Counted from the first letter of the stretch, positions 23,870-38,707 are shown. The stretch is 64,000 bases of DNA from Rossellomorea aquimaris (GCF_020172085.1 NZ_JAIVAT010000007.1:124001-188000), one strand, 5' to 3'. Notes: generated by a model not told the origin, from the letters alone. Made by a program: numbers and translations.

Positions 23870-25537
23870 GTGCGAAGTGACATGATCAAGAAAGGAATCG
23901 ACCGGGCTCCTCACCGCAGTTTACTATATGCGACAGGTGTGAAGCTCGAAGACCTGGAAAAACCATTCATCGGAGTATGTAACTCTTACATTGATATCAT
24001 TCCAGGTCATATGCATTTAAACGGATTCGCTCAGGTTGTGAAAGAAGCGATCCGGGAAGCAGGCGGGATTCCATTCGAATTCAACACGATCGGTGTTGAC
24101 GACGGAATTGCCATGGGGCATATCGGTATGAGGTACTCGTTGCCGAGCCGCGAATTGATCGCCGACTCAGCAGAAACCGTCATCAATGCTCACTGGTTCG
24201 ACGGAGTATTCTACATCCCGAACTGTGACAAGATTACACCGGGAATGCTGATGGCATCAGTCAGAACCAATGTCCCTTCCGTTTTCGTATCGGGAGGCCC
24301 GATGGAAGCAGGAGTATCAAGTGAAGGGAAGCCATTATCACTTGTATCTGTTTTCGAAGGGGTCGGTGCCCATCAGTCAGGAAGGATGACGGCAGAGCAG
24401 CTTCTCGATATCGAAGCCAATGCCTGTCCGACATGCGGATCTTGCTCAGGGATGTTCACGGCGAATTCAATGAATTCCCTAATGGAGATGCTCGGAATGG
24501 CTCCACCGGGAAATGGAACGATTGTCGCTACTTCTGAAGAGCGGCATCAACTAATCAAGGACGCAGCGAAATACCTGGTTGAAATGGTGAAGAAAGACAT
24601 CAAGCCGAGAGATATCATAACAGAAGACACCATCGATGATGCATTCGCTTTAGACATGGCGATGGGAGGCTCAACGAATACCGTCCTTCACACACTTGCG
24701 ATTGCCAATGAGGCGGAGATCGATTATGACATCAACCGGATCAATAAAGTGGCTGAACGGGTCCCTTATCTGTCCAAGATAAGCCCGGCCTCCGATTACT
24801 CTATGCAGGATGTACACAATGCCGGAGGGGTCAGCGCCATCATTAAAGAGCTGTGCGAGATGGAAGCCGTACACAGGGATCGAATCACCGTTACCGGAAA
24901 ATCACTTTATGAAAATGTAAAGGATGCTCACATTCAAAATGATGATGTTATCCGCCGGAGGGAAAGTGCACACAGTCCTGTCGGAGGGCTATCCGTCCTA
25001 TTCGGGAATATCGCTCCGGATGGAGGCGTCATCAAGGTAGGAGCAGTCGATCCATCCATCAAAACATTCATGGGGGAAGCGATTGTTTACGAGTCCCAGG
25101 ATGACGCGCTGGCCGGAATTGAAAGCGGGGAAGTGAAAGAAGGTCATGTCGTGGTCATCAGGTATGAAGGACCAAAGGGAGGTCCTGGAATGCCGGAAAT
25201 GCTGGCCCCGACAGCAGCCATCGCAGGACGCGGCCTTGAGAAGAAGGTTGCACTGATGACCGACGGAAGGTTTTCTGGAGCATCCCGGGGCATATCGATC
25301 GGCCATGTCTCACCGGAAGCGGCTGAAGGCGGACCGATCGGGATCGTGGAAAATGGAGATCCCATCTTCATTGATCTGACGAATCGGACAATTTCCTTGA
25401 TGGTATCAGTAGAAGAGTTGAAGTTCAGACAACAGGAGTGGGTACAGCCTCCTCCGAAAATCAAAAAAGGTTATCTGGCAAGATACGCAAAGCTTGTGAC
25501 ATCAGCAAGTACCGGTGGCATCTTGAAAACAGAATAG
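23870..25537 (+). CDS. ilvD: Dihydroxy-acid dehydratase
   Basis: Fe-S dehydratase of 555 residues making 2-oxo acids from 2,3-dihydroxy acids. Cluster cysteines lie in [19 protein letters not shown] and [17 protein letters not shown]. The C-terminal [22 protein letters not shown] and [24 protein letters not shown] are intact. The GTG at 23870 follows GGAGGTGATGAC. It is separated from ilvB by a T-box leader, so ilvE-ilvD can be expressed independently of the rest. Confidence 0.95.
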   Translation: MRSDMIKKGIDRAPHRSLLYATGVKLEDLEKPFIGVCNSYIDIIPGHMHLNGFAQVVKEAIREAGGIPFEFNTIGVDDGIAMGHIGMRYSLPSRELIADSAETVINAHWFDGVFYIPNCDKITPGMLMASVRTNVPSVFVSGGPMEAGVSSEGKPLSLVSVFEGVGAHQSGRMTAEQLLDIEANACPTCGSCSGMFTANSMNSLMEMLGMAPPGNGTIVATSEERHQLIKDAAKYLVEMVKKDIKPRDIITEDTIDDAFALDMAMGGSTNTVLHTLAIANEAEIDYDINRINKVAERVPYLSKISPASDYSMQDVHNAGGVSAIIKELCEMEAVHRDRITVTGKSLYENVKDAHIQNDDVIRRRESAHSPVGGLSVLFGNIAPDGGVIKVGAVDPSIKTFMGEAIVYESQDDALAGIESGEVKEGHVVVIRYEGPKGGPGMPEMLAPTAAIAGRGLEKKVALMTDGRFSGASRGISIGHVSPEAAEGGPIGIVENGDPIFIDLTNRTISLMVSVEELKFRQQEWVQPPPKIKKGYLARYAKLVTSASTGGILKTE

Positions 25538-25544
25538 ATAAGAA

Positions 25545-25840
25545 AGCGTTGAAGAGGTAAAAGGATTGGAAATCGTATTTTCAGAGAGCTGGTGGAGCTG
25601 CGAACCAGTAATACAACCAATACCGACATCCCCTCTGAGTATCGTTCTGAACCATGTAAGTAGGAACGATCGAGTAGATGATACTCGTTACAAAAACAAA
25701 GGCTGGTGAAACCGATCAGCCTGCAAAGGGAGATGCTTTTCGGCGTCTCTGAACTAGGGTGGTACCGTGGAAAGGATAAAGACCTTTTCGCCCCTGCGAA
25801 AGATGAACTCTGTCGTAGTGGGTGGGAAGGTCTTTTTTGT
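25545..25840 (+). promoter_or_regulatory. T-box riboswitch leader upstream of ilvB
   Basis: The conserved T-box AGGGTGGTACCGTGG is at 25756-25770. Upstream is a long structured leader with a GCTGGTGGAGCTGCGAACC distal stem-I region. A terminator follows: GACCTT (25781-25786) pairs with AAGGTC (25827-25832), ending in Ts to 25838. T-boxes sense uncharged tRNA and antiterminate. A CTC (Leu) triplet at 25633-25635, in CCCCTCTGAG near the end of stem I, is a candidate specifier, but I could not fold stem I reliably. Confidence 0.92.
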
Positions 25841-25915
25841 TTGAATTAAATGGATGAACAATGCTCAGGGCAAATATCAAACATAGCTTTTAAAAAAGGA
25901 GAGGAGAGATAGGCA

Positions 25916-27633
25916 ATGAGGGCAAAAGTTGAGGCAGAACCGGCTTCACAGACACTGACAGAAAACGTCAATGGTGCTGATATGCTCATGAAGGCTTTGA
26001 AGGAGGAGAAAGTTGAGATTCTGTTTGGATACCCTGGGGGAGCGGTCTTGCCGATTTACGATGCTCTTTACAAAGCCCCGATCAAGCACGTACTCGCCCG
26101 TCATGAACAAGGGGCCATCCACGCAGCGGAAGGATATGCCAGGGTATCGGGTAAGCCAGGTGTCGTCATTGCCACGTCGGGACCGGGAGCGACCAACCTC
26201 GTGACAGGGATTGCAGATGCCATGATGGACTCACTGCCACTGGTGGTCTTTACTGGTCAGGTGGCTTCGGGGGTAATCGGCACAGATGCATTCCAGGAAG
26301 CAGACGTTGTCGGCATTACGATGCCAATCACAAAGCATAATTATCAGGTTCGGGATATTAAAGACTTACCGCGAATTGTGAAGGAAGCCTTTCATATCGC
26401 ATCAACTGGAAGACCAGGGCCTGTACTCGTGGACATTCCGAAGGACTTGACCCTTCAACAGGCGTATCAGGTGCGAGAAGTAGAAATGGATTTACCAGGA
26501 TATCAGCCTAACTTCTATCCCAACCCTCTTCAAATCAAGAAGCTGGTTGATGCAATCAAGGTGTCGAAGCAGCCCGTCATTTTAGCAGGAGCGGGAGTGC
26601 TTCACGGGAAGGCATCCGAGGAGCTGAAGGCGTTCGCTGAACAGTATGACATCCCTGTGATACACACCCTGCTCGGACTGGGGGGATTTCCGGCTGATCA
26701 CTCGTTGTTTCTTGGAATGGCGGGCATGCACGGGTGTTATGCCAGTAATATGGCCATCCACGAATGTGATTTGCTCATCAATATCGGTGCCCGGTTTGAT
26801 GACAGGCTGACAGGAAATCTTTCCACATTTGCACCACGGGCGAAGGTGGTTCACATCGACATCGATCCTGCTGAAATCGGGAAGAACGTTGAAACCCAGA
26901 TCCCGATTGTAGCAGATGCGAAACAGGCTCTCGAAAAACTTCTGCAGCATGAAACTGAAAAACCTGATTTTGATGCCTGGCATCACCATCTGCGCTCTTA
27001 CAAACGGGAATATCCTTTCTGGTATAACCAGGCTCACGATGTGCTTTCCCCTCAGCGCCTGATTGAGCAGGTATATGAAATGACGAACGGGGAAGCGGTC
27101 GTCACAACGGATGTCGGACAGCATCAAATGTGGGCGGCGCAATACTACTCTTTTAAAAAGCCGAATAACTGGGTCACATCCGGTGGACTCGGCACGATGG
27201 GATTCGGTTTCCCGGCCGCAATCGGTGCGCAATTAGCGAATCCTGACAGTACGGTGGTTGCTTTTGTAGGGGACGGGGGATTCCAGATGACTCTCCAGGA
27301 GCTTGTTCTCCTGAAAGAGCTGAACCTGCCCGTGAAAGTGGTCCTGCTCAATAACGGGACGCTAGGGATGGTAAGGCAGTGGCAGGAAACTTTCTTCGAA
27401 GAGAGATACTCACAATCAGTATTCTCCACTCAGCCTGATTTTGTAAAACTGGCTGAATCTTATGGAATCAAAGGGTATAAAGTGAAAACCCAGGAGGAAG
27501 TCGATTCCGTTCTGAAAGAGGCCTTGACGAGTGATGAACCGGTGCTCATCGACTGCTGGGTGAATCCGAAGGAAAACGTCTACCCGATGGTGGCTCCAGG
27601 AAAAGGATTACACGAAATGTTAGGAGTGAAACC

Positions 27634-27637
<4 letters not shown>
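25916..27637 (+). CDS. ilvB: Acetolactate synthase, large (catalytic) subunit
   Basis: ThDP-dependent acetohydroxyacid synthase of 573 residues. [15 protein letters not shown] and [16 protein letters not shown] supply the catalytic Glu region. A central FAD-binding domain follows, then the ThDP/Mg motif [29 protein letters not shown]. It condenses pyruvate with pyruvate or 2-oxobutyrate. GGAGAGGAGAG precedes the ATG. The last four bases overlap ilvN (ATGA). Expression depends on the T-box upstream. Confidence 0.96.
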
Positions 27638-30776
<3,139 letters not shown>

Positions 30777-30782
30777 ACGATA

Positions 30783-30805
30783 GGAGCCTTGTCATCCAAG
30801 GCTCC
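30783..30805 (+). other. Intercistronic hairpin between leuA and leuB
   Basis: Perfect 9-bp stem GGAGCCTTG (30783-30791) / CAAGGCTCC (30797-30805) with loop TCATC and no U-tract. Likely an mRNA processing or stability element within the operon. Confidence 0.6.
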
Positions 30806-30834
30806 CCATACCACAAAAACAGGAGGTAATTCTA

Positions 30835-31947
30835 ATGAAGAAGAAAATCGCTGTACTACCAGGAGACGGTATCGGTCAAGAGATCATGGACGGGGCATTA
30901 GAAGTGCTTAAGGCAGTGGGTGATTGGTTCGGCCATGAATTCGAAGTGGAGAAAGGATACATTGGCGGGGCAGCGGTCGATCGCTTCGGTACGCCATTAC
31001 CTCCTGAAACGATCAAGCTTTGCAAAGAGAGCGATGCTGTTCTTTTAGGTGCAGTGGGAGGACCAAAATGGGAGCATCTGCCGAAGGAGCTCCGTCCTGA
31101 AAAAGGGCTCCTGGCCATCCGCAAAGAGTTCGACTTATTCGCGAACCTGCGCCCGGTGAAGGCATTTGAAAGTTTACTGGGGGCATCCCCGCTCAAACGG
31201 GAGATTGTCGAAGAAGTAGATTTGGTGATTGTCAGGGAACTGACAGGAGGATTGTACTTCGGTCAGCCGTCAGGTCGCCAGGGGAAGCGGGATGAAGTAG
31301 CGGTGGACACTCTGGTTTATGAAAAAAGTGAAATCGAACGAATCGTCCACAAAGCATTTAAGCTTGCTCAGAAGCGTAAGAAGAAATTAACCTCTGTCGA
31401 CAAGGCAAATGTTCTGGAAACAAGCCGAATGTGGCGGGAAGTCGTGAATGAGGTGGCAGTCGAATATCCGGATGTGGAAGTGGAGCACATGCTGGTCGAT
31501 GTTGCGGCCATGAAACTGATGTATCAGCCAAAACAATTCGATGTTCTGGTGACGGAGAATATGTTTGGGGATATCCTGAGCGATGAAGCTTCCATGATCA
31601 CAGGATCACTGGGCATGCTGCCTTCCGCAAGTCTAAGGGGAGATTCCTTCGGCCTGTATGAACCGGTACATGGATCAGCTCCTGATATCGCCGGAAAAGG
31701 GAAAGCCAATCCCCTGGCCATGATCCTGTCGGTTGCGATGATGCTCCGCCATTCCTTTGGATTAAAAGAAGAAGCAGAAATGGTCGAAATGGCTGTACAG
31801 GAAGTTCTGAATGCAGGCTACCGGACAGGGGATCTTTGGACGATGGGCAGAGGAACCGTTGTAGGGACGGGTGCCATGAGCCAGATGGTGGTGGAGAGGC
31901 TGGAAGCCGATCACGCACTGTCTTCAATCCTCGCAGCATACTTGTAA
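30835..31947 (+). CDS. leuB: 3-isopropylmalate dehydrogenase
   Basis: NAD-dependent oxidative decarboxylase of 370 residues. [15 protein letters not shown] opens the protein; [30 protein letters not shown], the Lys/Asp region [17 protein letters not shown] and the adenosine-binding [18 protein letters not shown] are all intact. CAGGAGGTAATTCT precedes the ATG. It sits after the hairpin at 30783. Confidence 0.95.
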   Translation: MKKKIAVLPGDGIGQEIMDGALEVLKAVGDWFGHEFEVEKGYIGGAAVDRFGTPLPPETIKLCKESDAVLLGAVGGPKWEHLPKELRPEKGLLAIRKEFDLFANLRPVKAFESLLGASPLKREIVEEVDLVIVRELTGGLYFGQPSGRQGKRDEVAVDTLVYEKSEIERIVHKAFKLAQKRKKKLTSVDKANVLETSRMWREVVNEVAVEYPDVEVEHMLVDVAAMKLMYQPKQFDVLVTENMFGDILSDEASMITGSLGMLPSASLRGDSFGLYEPVHGSAPDIAGKGKANPLAMILSVAMMLRHSFGLKEEAEMVEMAVQEVLNAGYRTGDLWTMGRGTVVGTGAMSQMVVERLEADHALSSILAAYL

Positions 31948-31991
31948 AGACCTTATCGAAATAAAAATCATACCAGACCAGGAGGGAGTTC

Positions 31992-33407
31992 ATGGCAAGG
32001 AAAAATATCATCGAAAAGATTTGGGATAAACATATAGTGCACAAAGAAGAGGGAAAACCGGATTTGCTTTACATTGATCTTCACCTTGTGCATGAAGTCA
32101 CATCTCCCCAAGCATTTGAAGGGCTGCGCGTAAAGGACAGGAAAGTACGAAGGCCGGACTTAACATTCGCTACAATGGATCACAACGTACCGACCAGGGA
32201 ACGACACGTCATCCGGGATGAAATCGCCCGTCTTCAAATGGATACATTGAAGAAAAACTGTACTGAATTCGGTGTCACCCTTGCCGATATCCATCACCCT
32301 GATCAAGGGATCGTCCATGTCATCGGCCCTGAACTGGGTCTGACCCAGCCGGGGAAAACGATTGTATGCGGGGACAGCCACACTTCCACCCACGGAGCAT
32401 TCGGGGCACTTGCATTCGGAATCGGAACGAGTGAAGTGGAGCATGTGCTTGCGACCCAGACCCTTTGGCAATCGAAGCCTAAAACCCTCCAAGTGAAGGT
32501 GACGGGGGAGCTCGGTTTCGGTGTCACGGCCAAAGACGTGATACTGAATATCATCTCCACATATGGAGTCGGGTTCGGAACAGGATTCATCATAGAATTC
32601 ACCGGTGATGTCATCCGGCATTTATCGATGGAAGAAAGGATGACCGTCTGCAATATGAGTATTGAAGCCGGCGCCAAGGCAGGGTTGATCAGTCCCGACG
32701 AAACGACCTTTGACTATTTAGAAGGAAGAAGGTATCTGCCTCAAGATCGATCGTACCAACAGTGCAAGGAAGAGTGGAAATCACTCTCAAGTGACAGTGA
32801 CGCATCCTATGATCACACCATCGTGGTGAAAGGTGAAGAAATCGAGCCGCATGTGACCTGGGGAACGAATCCCGGGATGGGAGCGGGGATTTCGAGGTCC
32901 GTCCCTCATCCAGAGGAATATCTGGATCCTTCTGATAGAGAAGGGGTTGAGAGGGCTCTTCAATATATGGGGCTTGAGGCAGGTATGAGGATGGAAGATA
33001 TCGAGGTTGATTATGTGTTTATCGGTTCGTGTACGAATTCGCGCTTGAGCGATCTGAGAGCTGCTGCGGAGGTGGTGAAGGGCCATACAGTGAAAGAAGG
33101 TGTCACCGCACTTGTCGTTCCTGGCTCTTATAAAGTGAAGCAAGAAGCAGAGGAAGAAGGATTGCATACCGTTTTTAAAGAAGCGGGATTTGAATGGCGG
33201 GAAGCGGGCTGCAGCATGTGCCTGGCCATGAATGATGATATCGTTCCGCCGGGCAAGCGCTGTGCATCGACATCCAACCGGAACTTTGAGGGGCGACAGG
33301 GAAATGGATCAAGAACTCATCTGCTGAGCCCATCCATGGCCGCTGCCGCCGCCGTGACAGGGAAATTGACTGATGTGCGAAAACTTGAGAAACTGCCGAT
33401 TTCATAG
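31992..33407 (+). CDS. leuC: 3-isopropylmalate dehydratase, large subunit
   Basis: Aconitase-family Fe-S subunit of 471 residues. The [4Fe-4S] cysteines are in FIGSCTNSR and [11 protein letters not shown], and substrate segments include [27 protein letters not shown]. It works with LeuD. An exact inverted 13-mer lies at 32895-32907, encoding part of SRSVP at a linker where other LeuC proteins vary. Confidence 0.95.
   Translation: MARKNIIEKIWDKHIVHKEEGKPDLLYIDLHLVHEVTSPQAFEGLRVKDRKVRRPDLTFATMDHNVPTRERHVIRDEIARLQMDTLKKNCTEFGVTLADIHHPDQGIVHVIGPELGLTQPGKTIVCGDSHTSTHGAFGALAFGIGTSEVEHVLATQTLWQSKPKTLQVKVTGELGFGVTAKDVILNIISTYGVGFGTGFIIEFTGDVIRHLSMEERMTVCNMSIEAGAKAGLISPDETTFDYLEGRRYLPQDRSYQQCKEEWKSLSSDSDASYDHTIVVKGEEIEPHVTWGTNPGMGAGISRSVPHPEEYLDPSDREGVERALQYMGLEAGMRMEDIEVDYVFIGSCTNSRLSDLRAAAEVVKGHTVKEGVTALVVPGSYKVKQEAEEEGLHTVFKEAGFEWREAGCSMCLAMNDDIVPPGKRCASTSNRNFEGRQGNGSRTHLLSPSMAAAAAVTGKLTDVRKLEKLPIS
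32895..32907 (-). repeat. 13-mer GAGGGACGGACCT, copy 6 (-), inside leuC
   Basis: Exact inverted copy (AGGTCCGTCCCTC on +), in frame as R302-S-V-P. Confidence 0.9.
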
Positions 33408-33418
33408 GAGGTGAATCC

Positions 33419-34024
33419 ATGGCAATCAACCATGTGGAAGGAAAGGTCTTTCCTCTCAGGAGAGACAACGTAGATACGGACCAAATCATCCCGAAGCAAT
33501 TCCTAAAAAGGATCGAACGGAAAGGATTCGGTCAGTATTTGTTTTATCATTGGCGGTTTGAAGACGATGGGGAATCCCTAAGGAAAGACTTTTTATTAGA
33601 TACACCCAAATATCAGGATGCCGAGATTCTCCTTGGAGCAAAGAACTTCGGCTGCGGCTCATCAAGGGAGCATGCACCATGGGCCCTTCAGGACTATGGG
33701 TTTAAAGTGATCATCGCAAAGAGCTTTGCTGATATCTTTTATAATAATTGTTTAAAAAATGGGATTCTGCCCATTCAACTGGATGAAGCAACAGTGGATG
33801 CCCTTTTGAAGAATGAGAGTCAGGTAGATTTGTATAAAATGGAAGTGTCCCTTGAACACCAGACCATTTGTGATTCAGAGGGACTTCGGGTCACGTTTGA
33901 TATCGATCCTTACTGGAAGACGATGTTATTAAAGGGATTGGATGAAATCGATCTGACATTGCATTACGGAAAAAATATCGAAGACTACGAAAAAAAATAT
34001 GAGGTGAGTGACTTGGGAATTTAA
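33419..34024 (+). CDS. leuD: 3-isopropylmalate dehydratase, small subunit
   Basis: Swivel-domain partner of LeuC, 201 residues. DNVDTDQIIPKQFLKRIERKGFG and the active-site loop NFGCGSSREHAPWALQDYGF are diagnostic. TAGGAGGTGAATCC precedes the ATG 11 bases after leuC. Its stop overlaps the ilvA start by one base (TAATG). Confidence 0.95.
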   Translation: MAINHVEGKVFPLRRDNVDTDQIIPKQFLKRIERKGFGQYLFYHWRFEDDGESLRKDFLLDTPKYQDAEILLGAKNFGCGSSREHAPWALQDYGFKVIIAKSFADIFYNNCLKNGILPIQLDEATVDALLKNESQVDLYKMEVSLEHQTICDSEGLRVTFDIDPYWKTMLLKGLDEIDLTLHYGKNIEDYEKKYEVSDLGI

Positions 34025-35007
34025 TGGATAACACTGAAGTTGTAGAAGCGATGGAACGAATCAGTCACCAGGTGCATCGAACACCGTTAAAGCAATCTTC
34101 GACACTGAATGCCTACACAGGTGGAGAGGTCTATTTGAAAATGGAGAACCTGCAGCGCACAGGGTCATTCAAAGTAAGGGGTGCCATGAATAAAATCATG
34201 TCATTGTCTGAAGCGGAAGCGAGGAAGGGCATCATTGCCGCATCGGCAGGGAATCATGCCCAGGGAGTGGCACTCGCTGCGTCTAAGCGAGGGGTCCCGT
34301 CGAAAATCTTCATGCCGAAGCGGACGCCTTCTACTAAAGTTGCGGCAACGAAACATTACGGAGCTGAAATCGTCCTAACAGGGGACACCTATCAGGAGGC
34401 CTACGGGGCAGCACTTGAAGAGAAAGTGAAGAAAGGCTCAACGTATGTTCATGCATTTGATGATCATAAAGTGATGGCTGGACAAGGGACAGTCGCACTG
34501 GAAATGCTTCAGCAGCTCAGTGATCTGGACATGATCCTCGTCCCCGTCGGCGGAGGTGGTTTGCTGGCAGGGATGGCACTCGCCGTAAAGGCCTTTAACC
34601 CCCGGGTACAAATCGTGGGAGTGCAGGCACTAGGAGCACCGGCTACGTATAACTTTTTTACGGGAAGAAATAAAGGGACATTGGAGCATGTTCACACCAT
34701 TGCAGACGGAATCCTCGTCAAGAAACCAGGAGAACTCACATTTCCGATCATCCAGAAATATGTAGATGATATGGTCACGGTGACAGATGAAGAAATCTCC
34801 TACAGCATCATGTTCATGCTGCAGCGGGAAAAGACCCTGGTCGAAGGAGCGGGGGCCGCTTCCCTGGCAGCAGCCATGTGCCAGAAGGTCAAGGTGAAGG
34901 GCAGGAAAGTGGGCTGCGTCATCAGTGGTGGGAATGCCGATCCGAGTAAGATCCCTGTGTACAGGGATTTATCCAAGATGGCCAGGCAGCTTCATCATAT
35001 TGTGTAA
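34024..35007 (+). CDS. ilvA: Threonine dehydratase, short form lacking the regulatory domain
   Basis: PLP-dependent threonine ammonia-lyase of 327 residues giving 2-oxobutyrate for isoleucine. The PLP-lysine motif is TGSFKVRGAMNKI; AASAGNHAQGVA and the glycine loop VPVGGGGLLAGMA follow. The protein ends right after the catalytic domain (SGGNADP...), without the ACT-like C-terminal regulatory domain of classical IlvA, so allosteric control by isoleucine is not expected; it resembles TdcB in length. Being last in the ilv-leu operon supports a biosynthetic role. Confidence 0.9.
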   Translation: MDNTEVVEAMERISHQVHRTPLKQSSTLNAYTGGEVYLKMENLQRTGSFKVRGAMNKIMSLSEAEARKGIIAASAGNHAQGVALAASKRGVPSKIFMPKRTPSTKVAATKHYGAEIVLTGDTYQEAYGAALEEKVKKGSTYVHAFDDHKVMAGQGTVALEMLQQLSDLDMILVPVGGGGLLAGMALAVKAFNPRVQIVGVQALGAPATYNFFTGRNKGTLEHVHTIADGILVKKPGELTFPIIQKYVDDMVTVTDEEISYSIMFMLQREKTLVEGAGAASLAAAMCQKVKVKGRKVGCVISGGNADPSKIPVYRDLSKMARQLHHIV

Positions 35008-35066
35008 AGGGGGGACGGCTCTTAACTATGGATGTAGTTGGGGGCGGTCCTCTGTTTTTAGCAACT

Positions 35067-35193
35067 TGGCACGAGTTTAGTAGAAAGTGGCACAAGTTGG
35101 GATTGGGAGTGCCGCAATAAAAGGGTGAAGTGCCGCAACAACCGGTGAAAGTACCGCAACAGCCATAGAATCTATCACAACAATTCTGAAAAA
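35067..35193 (+). repeat. Degenerate 21-bp tandem array 3 (6 units)
   Basis: Units start at 35067, 35088, 35110, 35131, 35152 and 35173; all are 21 bp except the second (22). The head sequence drifts along the array: TGGCAC, TGGCAC, TGCCGC, TGCCGC, TACCGC, TATCAC. It begins 59 bases after the ilvA stop. A small hairpin ATCCAAC/GTTGGAT (35231-35253) follows before the hom promoter. Confidence 0.87.
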
Positions 35194-35332
35194 AATTCCA
35201 AAAAAGCACTGTACCCTATGAAAAGTACAAATCCAACAAAGTTTTCGTTGGATATAAGAAGAATCACCATAAAAAAACTCAATCTCACAATCAATTAATA
35301 TTGAAAGCTCTTACATTCTAGAAATACACAAA

Positions 35333-35367
35333 TACCTATTGTAATAGGTAATTTTTTCAACTATAAT
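35333..35367 (+). promoter_or_regulatory. hom-thrCB promoter with palindromic operator over the -35
   Basis: TTGTAA (35339-35344), 17-bp gap, TATAAT (35362-35367). The palindrome TACCTATTGTAATAGGTA (35333-35350, 8-bp perfect arms) covers the -35, so a repressor bound there would block RNA polymerase. The T-run after the palindrome could also make it a weak terminator for upstream transcripts. Confidence 0.75.
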
Positions 35368-35424
35368 GTCCACTATACAAGAACAAATGTACACTAGAAA
35401 TAAACAAACGGAGGTTTTCGGCTT

Positions 35425-36723
35425 ATGGAATCAATTTCAATCGGACTTTTAGGACTCGGCACGGTGGGAGCTGGAGTGGTGAAAATTGTAGAGAATCATC
35501 AGGATAAACTGTCCCATCAAATCGGCTGCCCGGTGACGGTGAAGAAAGCCCTCGTACAGGATTTAGAGAAAGACAGGGGACTGGATATTGAAAACAGCAT
35601 ACTAACCTTAAATCCTGAGGAAGTCCTGTTTGATCCTGAAATTGATATTGTGGTCGAGGTCATGGGTGGAATCGAAGCAACAAAGGAGCATCTCCTTCAT
35701 GCTTTAAACCAGAAGAAGCATGTCGTGACGGCAAATAAGGATCTCATGGCACTCCACGGACCGGAGTTATTAGCGGCTGCTTCGGAAAATGGCTGTGATT
35801 TATTCTACGAAGCAAGCGTCGCGGGAGGCATCCCGATTTTAAGAAGTTTAGTAGATGGCCTGGCCTCCGATCGCATCACCAAAATGATGGGGATCGTCAA
35901 CGGTACGACCAACTTCATTTTGACTAAGATGACGAAAGAGGGACGGACCTTTGATGATGTCCTGAAAGAAGCCCAGGATCTCGGCTATGCGGAAGCAGAT
36001 CCGACGGCGGATGTCGGTGGGCTTGATGCAGCAAGGAAAATGGCGATTCTGTCCACATTAGGATTCTCCATGAACGTGGACCTTGCCGACGTGAAAGTGA
36101 AGGGAATCACGGAAGTAACGGGTGATGACATTCAATATGCCGAGCAATTCGGTTATACGATGAAGCTTATAGGGTATGCCCACCGGGAAGGGGAGAAGGT
36201 TGAGGTAAGCGTGGAGCCGACTCTGCTGCAAAATGAACATCCCCTCGCTTCTGTCCACGATGAATATAATGCCGTGTATGTGTACGGGGAAGCGGTGGGA
36301 GAAACGATGTTTTACGGTCCAGGGGCCGGAAGCCTTCCAACGGCTACAGCTGTCGTATCCGACATGGTGGGAATTATGAAGAATATGAGATTGGGAGTCA
36401 ACGGTAAGAGTGCGGTGAATCCTCAATTTCCTAAAAAGTTAAAAGAGAGGAATGAAATTCACTCAAAATACTTCCTTCGCCTGCACGTTCAGGACGAAGT
36501 AGGTGTACTGGCCAAACTGACGTCCATCTTCTCGAATCATGGAGTCAGCTTCGAGAAGATCCTGCAAAATCCGCTGGAAAGCGATGAGTTTGCTGAAATC
36601 GTCCTGGTGACCCATAAAGCCTCCCTCGATCATTACGAGGATATCTTGATGGAGTTGAAGGATTATGAAGCCGTTCATTCCATCGAAAGCTCATACCGCG
36701 TTGAAGGAGGAGAAAAAGGATGA
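35425..36723 (+). CDS. hom: Homoserine dehydrogenase
   Basis: NAD(P)-dependent homoserine dehydrogenase of 432 residues. [15 protein letters not shown] is the nucleotide motif; [24 protein letters not shown] and [14 protein letters not shown] belong to the catalytic part, and [19 protein letters not shown] follows. The C-terminal ACT domain (about 350-430, [30 protein letters not shown]) suggests threonine feedback. It overlaps thrC by 4 bases. An exact 13-mer lies at 35938-35950. Confidence 0.95.
   Translation: MESISIGLLGLGTVGAGVVKIVENHQDKLSHQIGCPVTVKKALVQDLEKDRGLDIENSILTLNPEEVLFDPEIDIVVEVMGGIEATKEHLLHALNQKKHVVTANKDLMALHGPELLAAASENGCDLFYEASVAGGIPILRSLVDGLASDRITKMMGIVNGTTNFILTKMTKEGRTFDDVLKEAQDLGYAEADPTADVGGLDAARKMAILSTLGFSMNVDLADVKVKGITEVTGDDIQYAEQFGYTMKLIGYAHREGEKVEVSVEPTLLQNEHPLASVHDEYNAVYVYGEAVGETMFYGPGAGSLPTATAVVSDMVGIMKNMRLGVNGKSAVNPQFPKKLKERNEIHSKYFLRLHVQDEVGVLAKLTSIFSNHGVSFEKILQNPLESDEFAEIVLVTHKASLDHYEDILMELKDYEAVHSIESSYRVEGGEKG
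35938..35950 (+). repeat. 13-mer GAGGGACGGACCT, copy 7 (+), inside hom
   Basis: Exact copy in frame as E172-G-R-T, in a loop between TKMTK and FDDVLKEAQ that is variable in the family. Confidence 0.9.
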
Positions 36724-37781
36724 GATGGAAAGGGTTGCTGGAACAGTATAAAGAACATCTTCCATTAAATGCAGATACTCCTCTTTTAAGCTTGAACGAA
36801 GGAAACACTCCGTTGATCGAGCTGAAGTCGCTGTCCAAGGAATGGGGCATTGAGCTTTATGTAAAAGTGGAGGGAGCAAATCCGACAGGCTCATTTAAGG
36901 ACCGGGGAATGGTCCTCGCGGTTGCGAAAGCGGTGGAAACAGGAAGCACGACGGTCATTTGTGCTTCAACAGGTAATACAAGTGCTTCTGCAGCGGCATA
37001 CGCTGCAAGGGCGGGAATCAACTGCATCGTCGTCATCCCTGAGGGGAAGATCGCTCAAGGGAAATTGGCACAGGCCGTCATGTATGGAGCTGAGATCATT
37101 TCCATCGAAGGGAATTTCGATGAAGCGCTGGAGATTGTTCGGGAGTTAAGCAAAACCGAATCGGTCACTCTCGTGAATTCAGTGAACCCGTATCGATTGG
37201 AAGGGCAGAAAACAGCGGCCTTCGAAGTAATAGAAGGATTAGGGGAAGCCCCAGATGTGCTGGCGATCCCCGTCGGCAATGCGGGCAATATTTCAGCATA
37301 CTGGAAAGGATTTAAGGAATATTCTCACCAACACGCTTCCACACTGCCCCGGATGTTCGGTTTTGAAGCTTCTGGTGCTGCGGCCCTCGTCCATGACCGT
37401 GTATTTCCACAGCCCGAAACGGTTGCGACTGCGATCCGGATCGGAAACCCGGCAAGCTGGACATTGGCGGTCGATGCGTTGAAGGAATCAAACGGTCATA
37501 TCGATGAAGTGACAGATGATGAAATCCTGGATGCCTATCAGCTGCTTGCAAGGAAAGAAGGGATATTTGCAGAGCCTGCTTCCTGTGCATCCATTGCAGG
37601 AATCAAGAAATCCTTGGAAAAAGGTCTCATTGAAAAAGGATCGAAGGTAGTCGCGGTGCTGACGGGTAACGGCCTGAAGGATCCGGTGACGGCCATGGAG
37701 TGTAGCCCGGTGACACCGGTGAAGCTACCGAATGACCGTGAAATGGTAAAAGATTACATTAAGGGAACGATCGGAGTATGA
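36720..37781 (+). CDS. thrC: Threonine synthase
   Basis: PLP enzyme of 353 residues converting O-phosphohomoserine to threonine. The PLP-lysine motif is [12 protein letters not shown] (about residues 56-67); [18 protein letters not shown] and the glycine loop [16 protein letters not shown] follow. GGAGGAGAAAAGG upstream overlaps the end of hom. Overlaps thrB by 4 bases. Confidence 0.95.
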   Translation: MRWKGLLEQYKEHLPLNADTPLLSLNEGNTPLIELKSLSKEWGIELYVKVEGANPTGSFKDRGMVLAVAKAVETGSTTVICASTGNTSASAAAYAARAGINCIVVIPEGKIAQGKLAQAVMYGAEIISIEGNFDEALEIVRELSKTESVTLVNSVNPYRLEGQKTAAFEVIEGLGEAPDVLAIPVGNAGNISAYWKGFKEYSHQHASTLPRMFGFEASGAAALVHDRVFPQPETVATAIRIGNPASWTLAVDALKESNGHIDEVTDDEILDAYQLLARKEGIFAEPASCASIAGIKKSLEKGLIEKGSKVVAVLTGNGLKDPVTAMECSPVTPVKLPNDREMVKDYIKGTIGV

Positions 37782-38707
37782 AGGGGGGGCGTTCTTGGAA
37801 AATCGTCGTCCCTGGAAGTACGGCAAATTTAGGTGCCGGATTTGATTCACTCGGTCTGGCTTTAGATGTGTACTTAACCGTTGAAGCACATGAGGCTGAC
37901 GAATGGCAGGTGATTCCTCTGTCATCGGCCCTCGAGGTGTTTCCGGCTGATGAATCTCATTTCATTGTAGAAGTGGTCAAGGAAGTATGTCATGAATACG
38001 GAAAGAAGGTAACGCCGTGTCATCTGTACGTATCGAGTGATATTCCTTTGACGAGGGGTCTCGGCTCCAGCGCCGCTGCCGTCGTTGCCGGTATCGAGCT
38101 GGCAAATGCCCTGGGCGGCCTAAACCTGACCCTGGAAAGAAAACTTTTCCTAGCCAACCGATTTGAAGGTCATCCCGATAATGTCGGGGCTTCACTCTAC
38201 GGAGGGTTTATCGTCAGCTGTCAGCATGAAAGGGGCGTAAACCTGATCACGGTAGCAGACCTTCCAATCGATGTGGTATGCGTCATCCCGAAGGTGGAAC
38301 TGAAAACATCCGACTCAAGGAATGTCCTTCCGTCCACTCATTCATTTGCGGAATCAGTAGGGGCTGGAGCAATTTCCAATGTGCTTGTGGCGGCATTTTT
38401 GACAGGTGATTGGGAAATGGTTGGTAGGATGATGAAACGGGATCGATATCATCAGCCCCATCGACGCAAGCTTCTTCCACACTACGATGCAGTAGAAGAA
38501 GTGGCGGGCCGGTTCGGAGCTTTCGGTGTCGCCCTGAGCGGTGCAGGACCAACGATAGCCTGCTTCGTTGAGCGGGAAGCAAGTGATTGGCTCCACCGCC
38601 AACTCGAACAATCCTTCCCATCCATGGATGTCCGCAAACTATCCATCGCTCAAGAAGGAAGCAGCATCATCCTCCAACAACCAAAGGTCCGTCCCTCATC
38701 GCTTTAA
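37778..38707 (+). CDS. thrB: Homoserine kinase
   Basis: GHMP kinase of 309 residues. [20 protein letters not shown] is the N-terminal signature; [21 protein letters not shown] is the ATP-binding glycine/serine loop, and [14 protein letters not shown] is the C-terminal motif. Its last codons (KVRPSSL, stop) are encoded by the left arm of a terminator built from the inverted 13-mer pair, so protein end and terminator are superimposed. Confidence 0.94.
   Translation: MKGGRSWKIVVPGSTANLGAGFDSLGLALDVYLTVEAHEADEWQVIPLSSALEVFPADESHFIVEVVKEVCHEYGKKVTPCHLYVSSDIPLTRGLGSSAAAVVAGIELANALGGLNLTLERKLFLANRFEGHPDNVGASLYGGFIVSCQHERGVNLITVADLPIDVVCVIPKVELKTSDSRNVLPSTHSFAESVGAGAISNVLVAAFLTGDWEMVGRMMKRDRYHQPHRRKLLPHYDAVEEVAGRFGAFGVALSGAGPTIACFVEREASDWLHRQLEQSFPSMDVRKLSIAQEGSSIILQQPKVRPSSL

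Noticed and set aside
25636..25643. ATC as T-box specifier codon
   Set aside because: An ATC lies at 25641-25643 in GAGTATCG, but the upstream CTC fits the expected position near the end of stem I as well or better; left unresolved rather than claimed.
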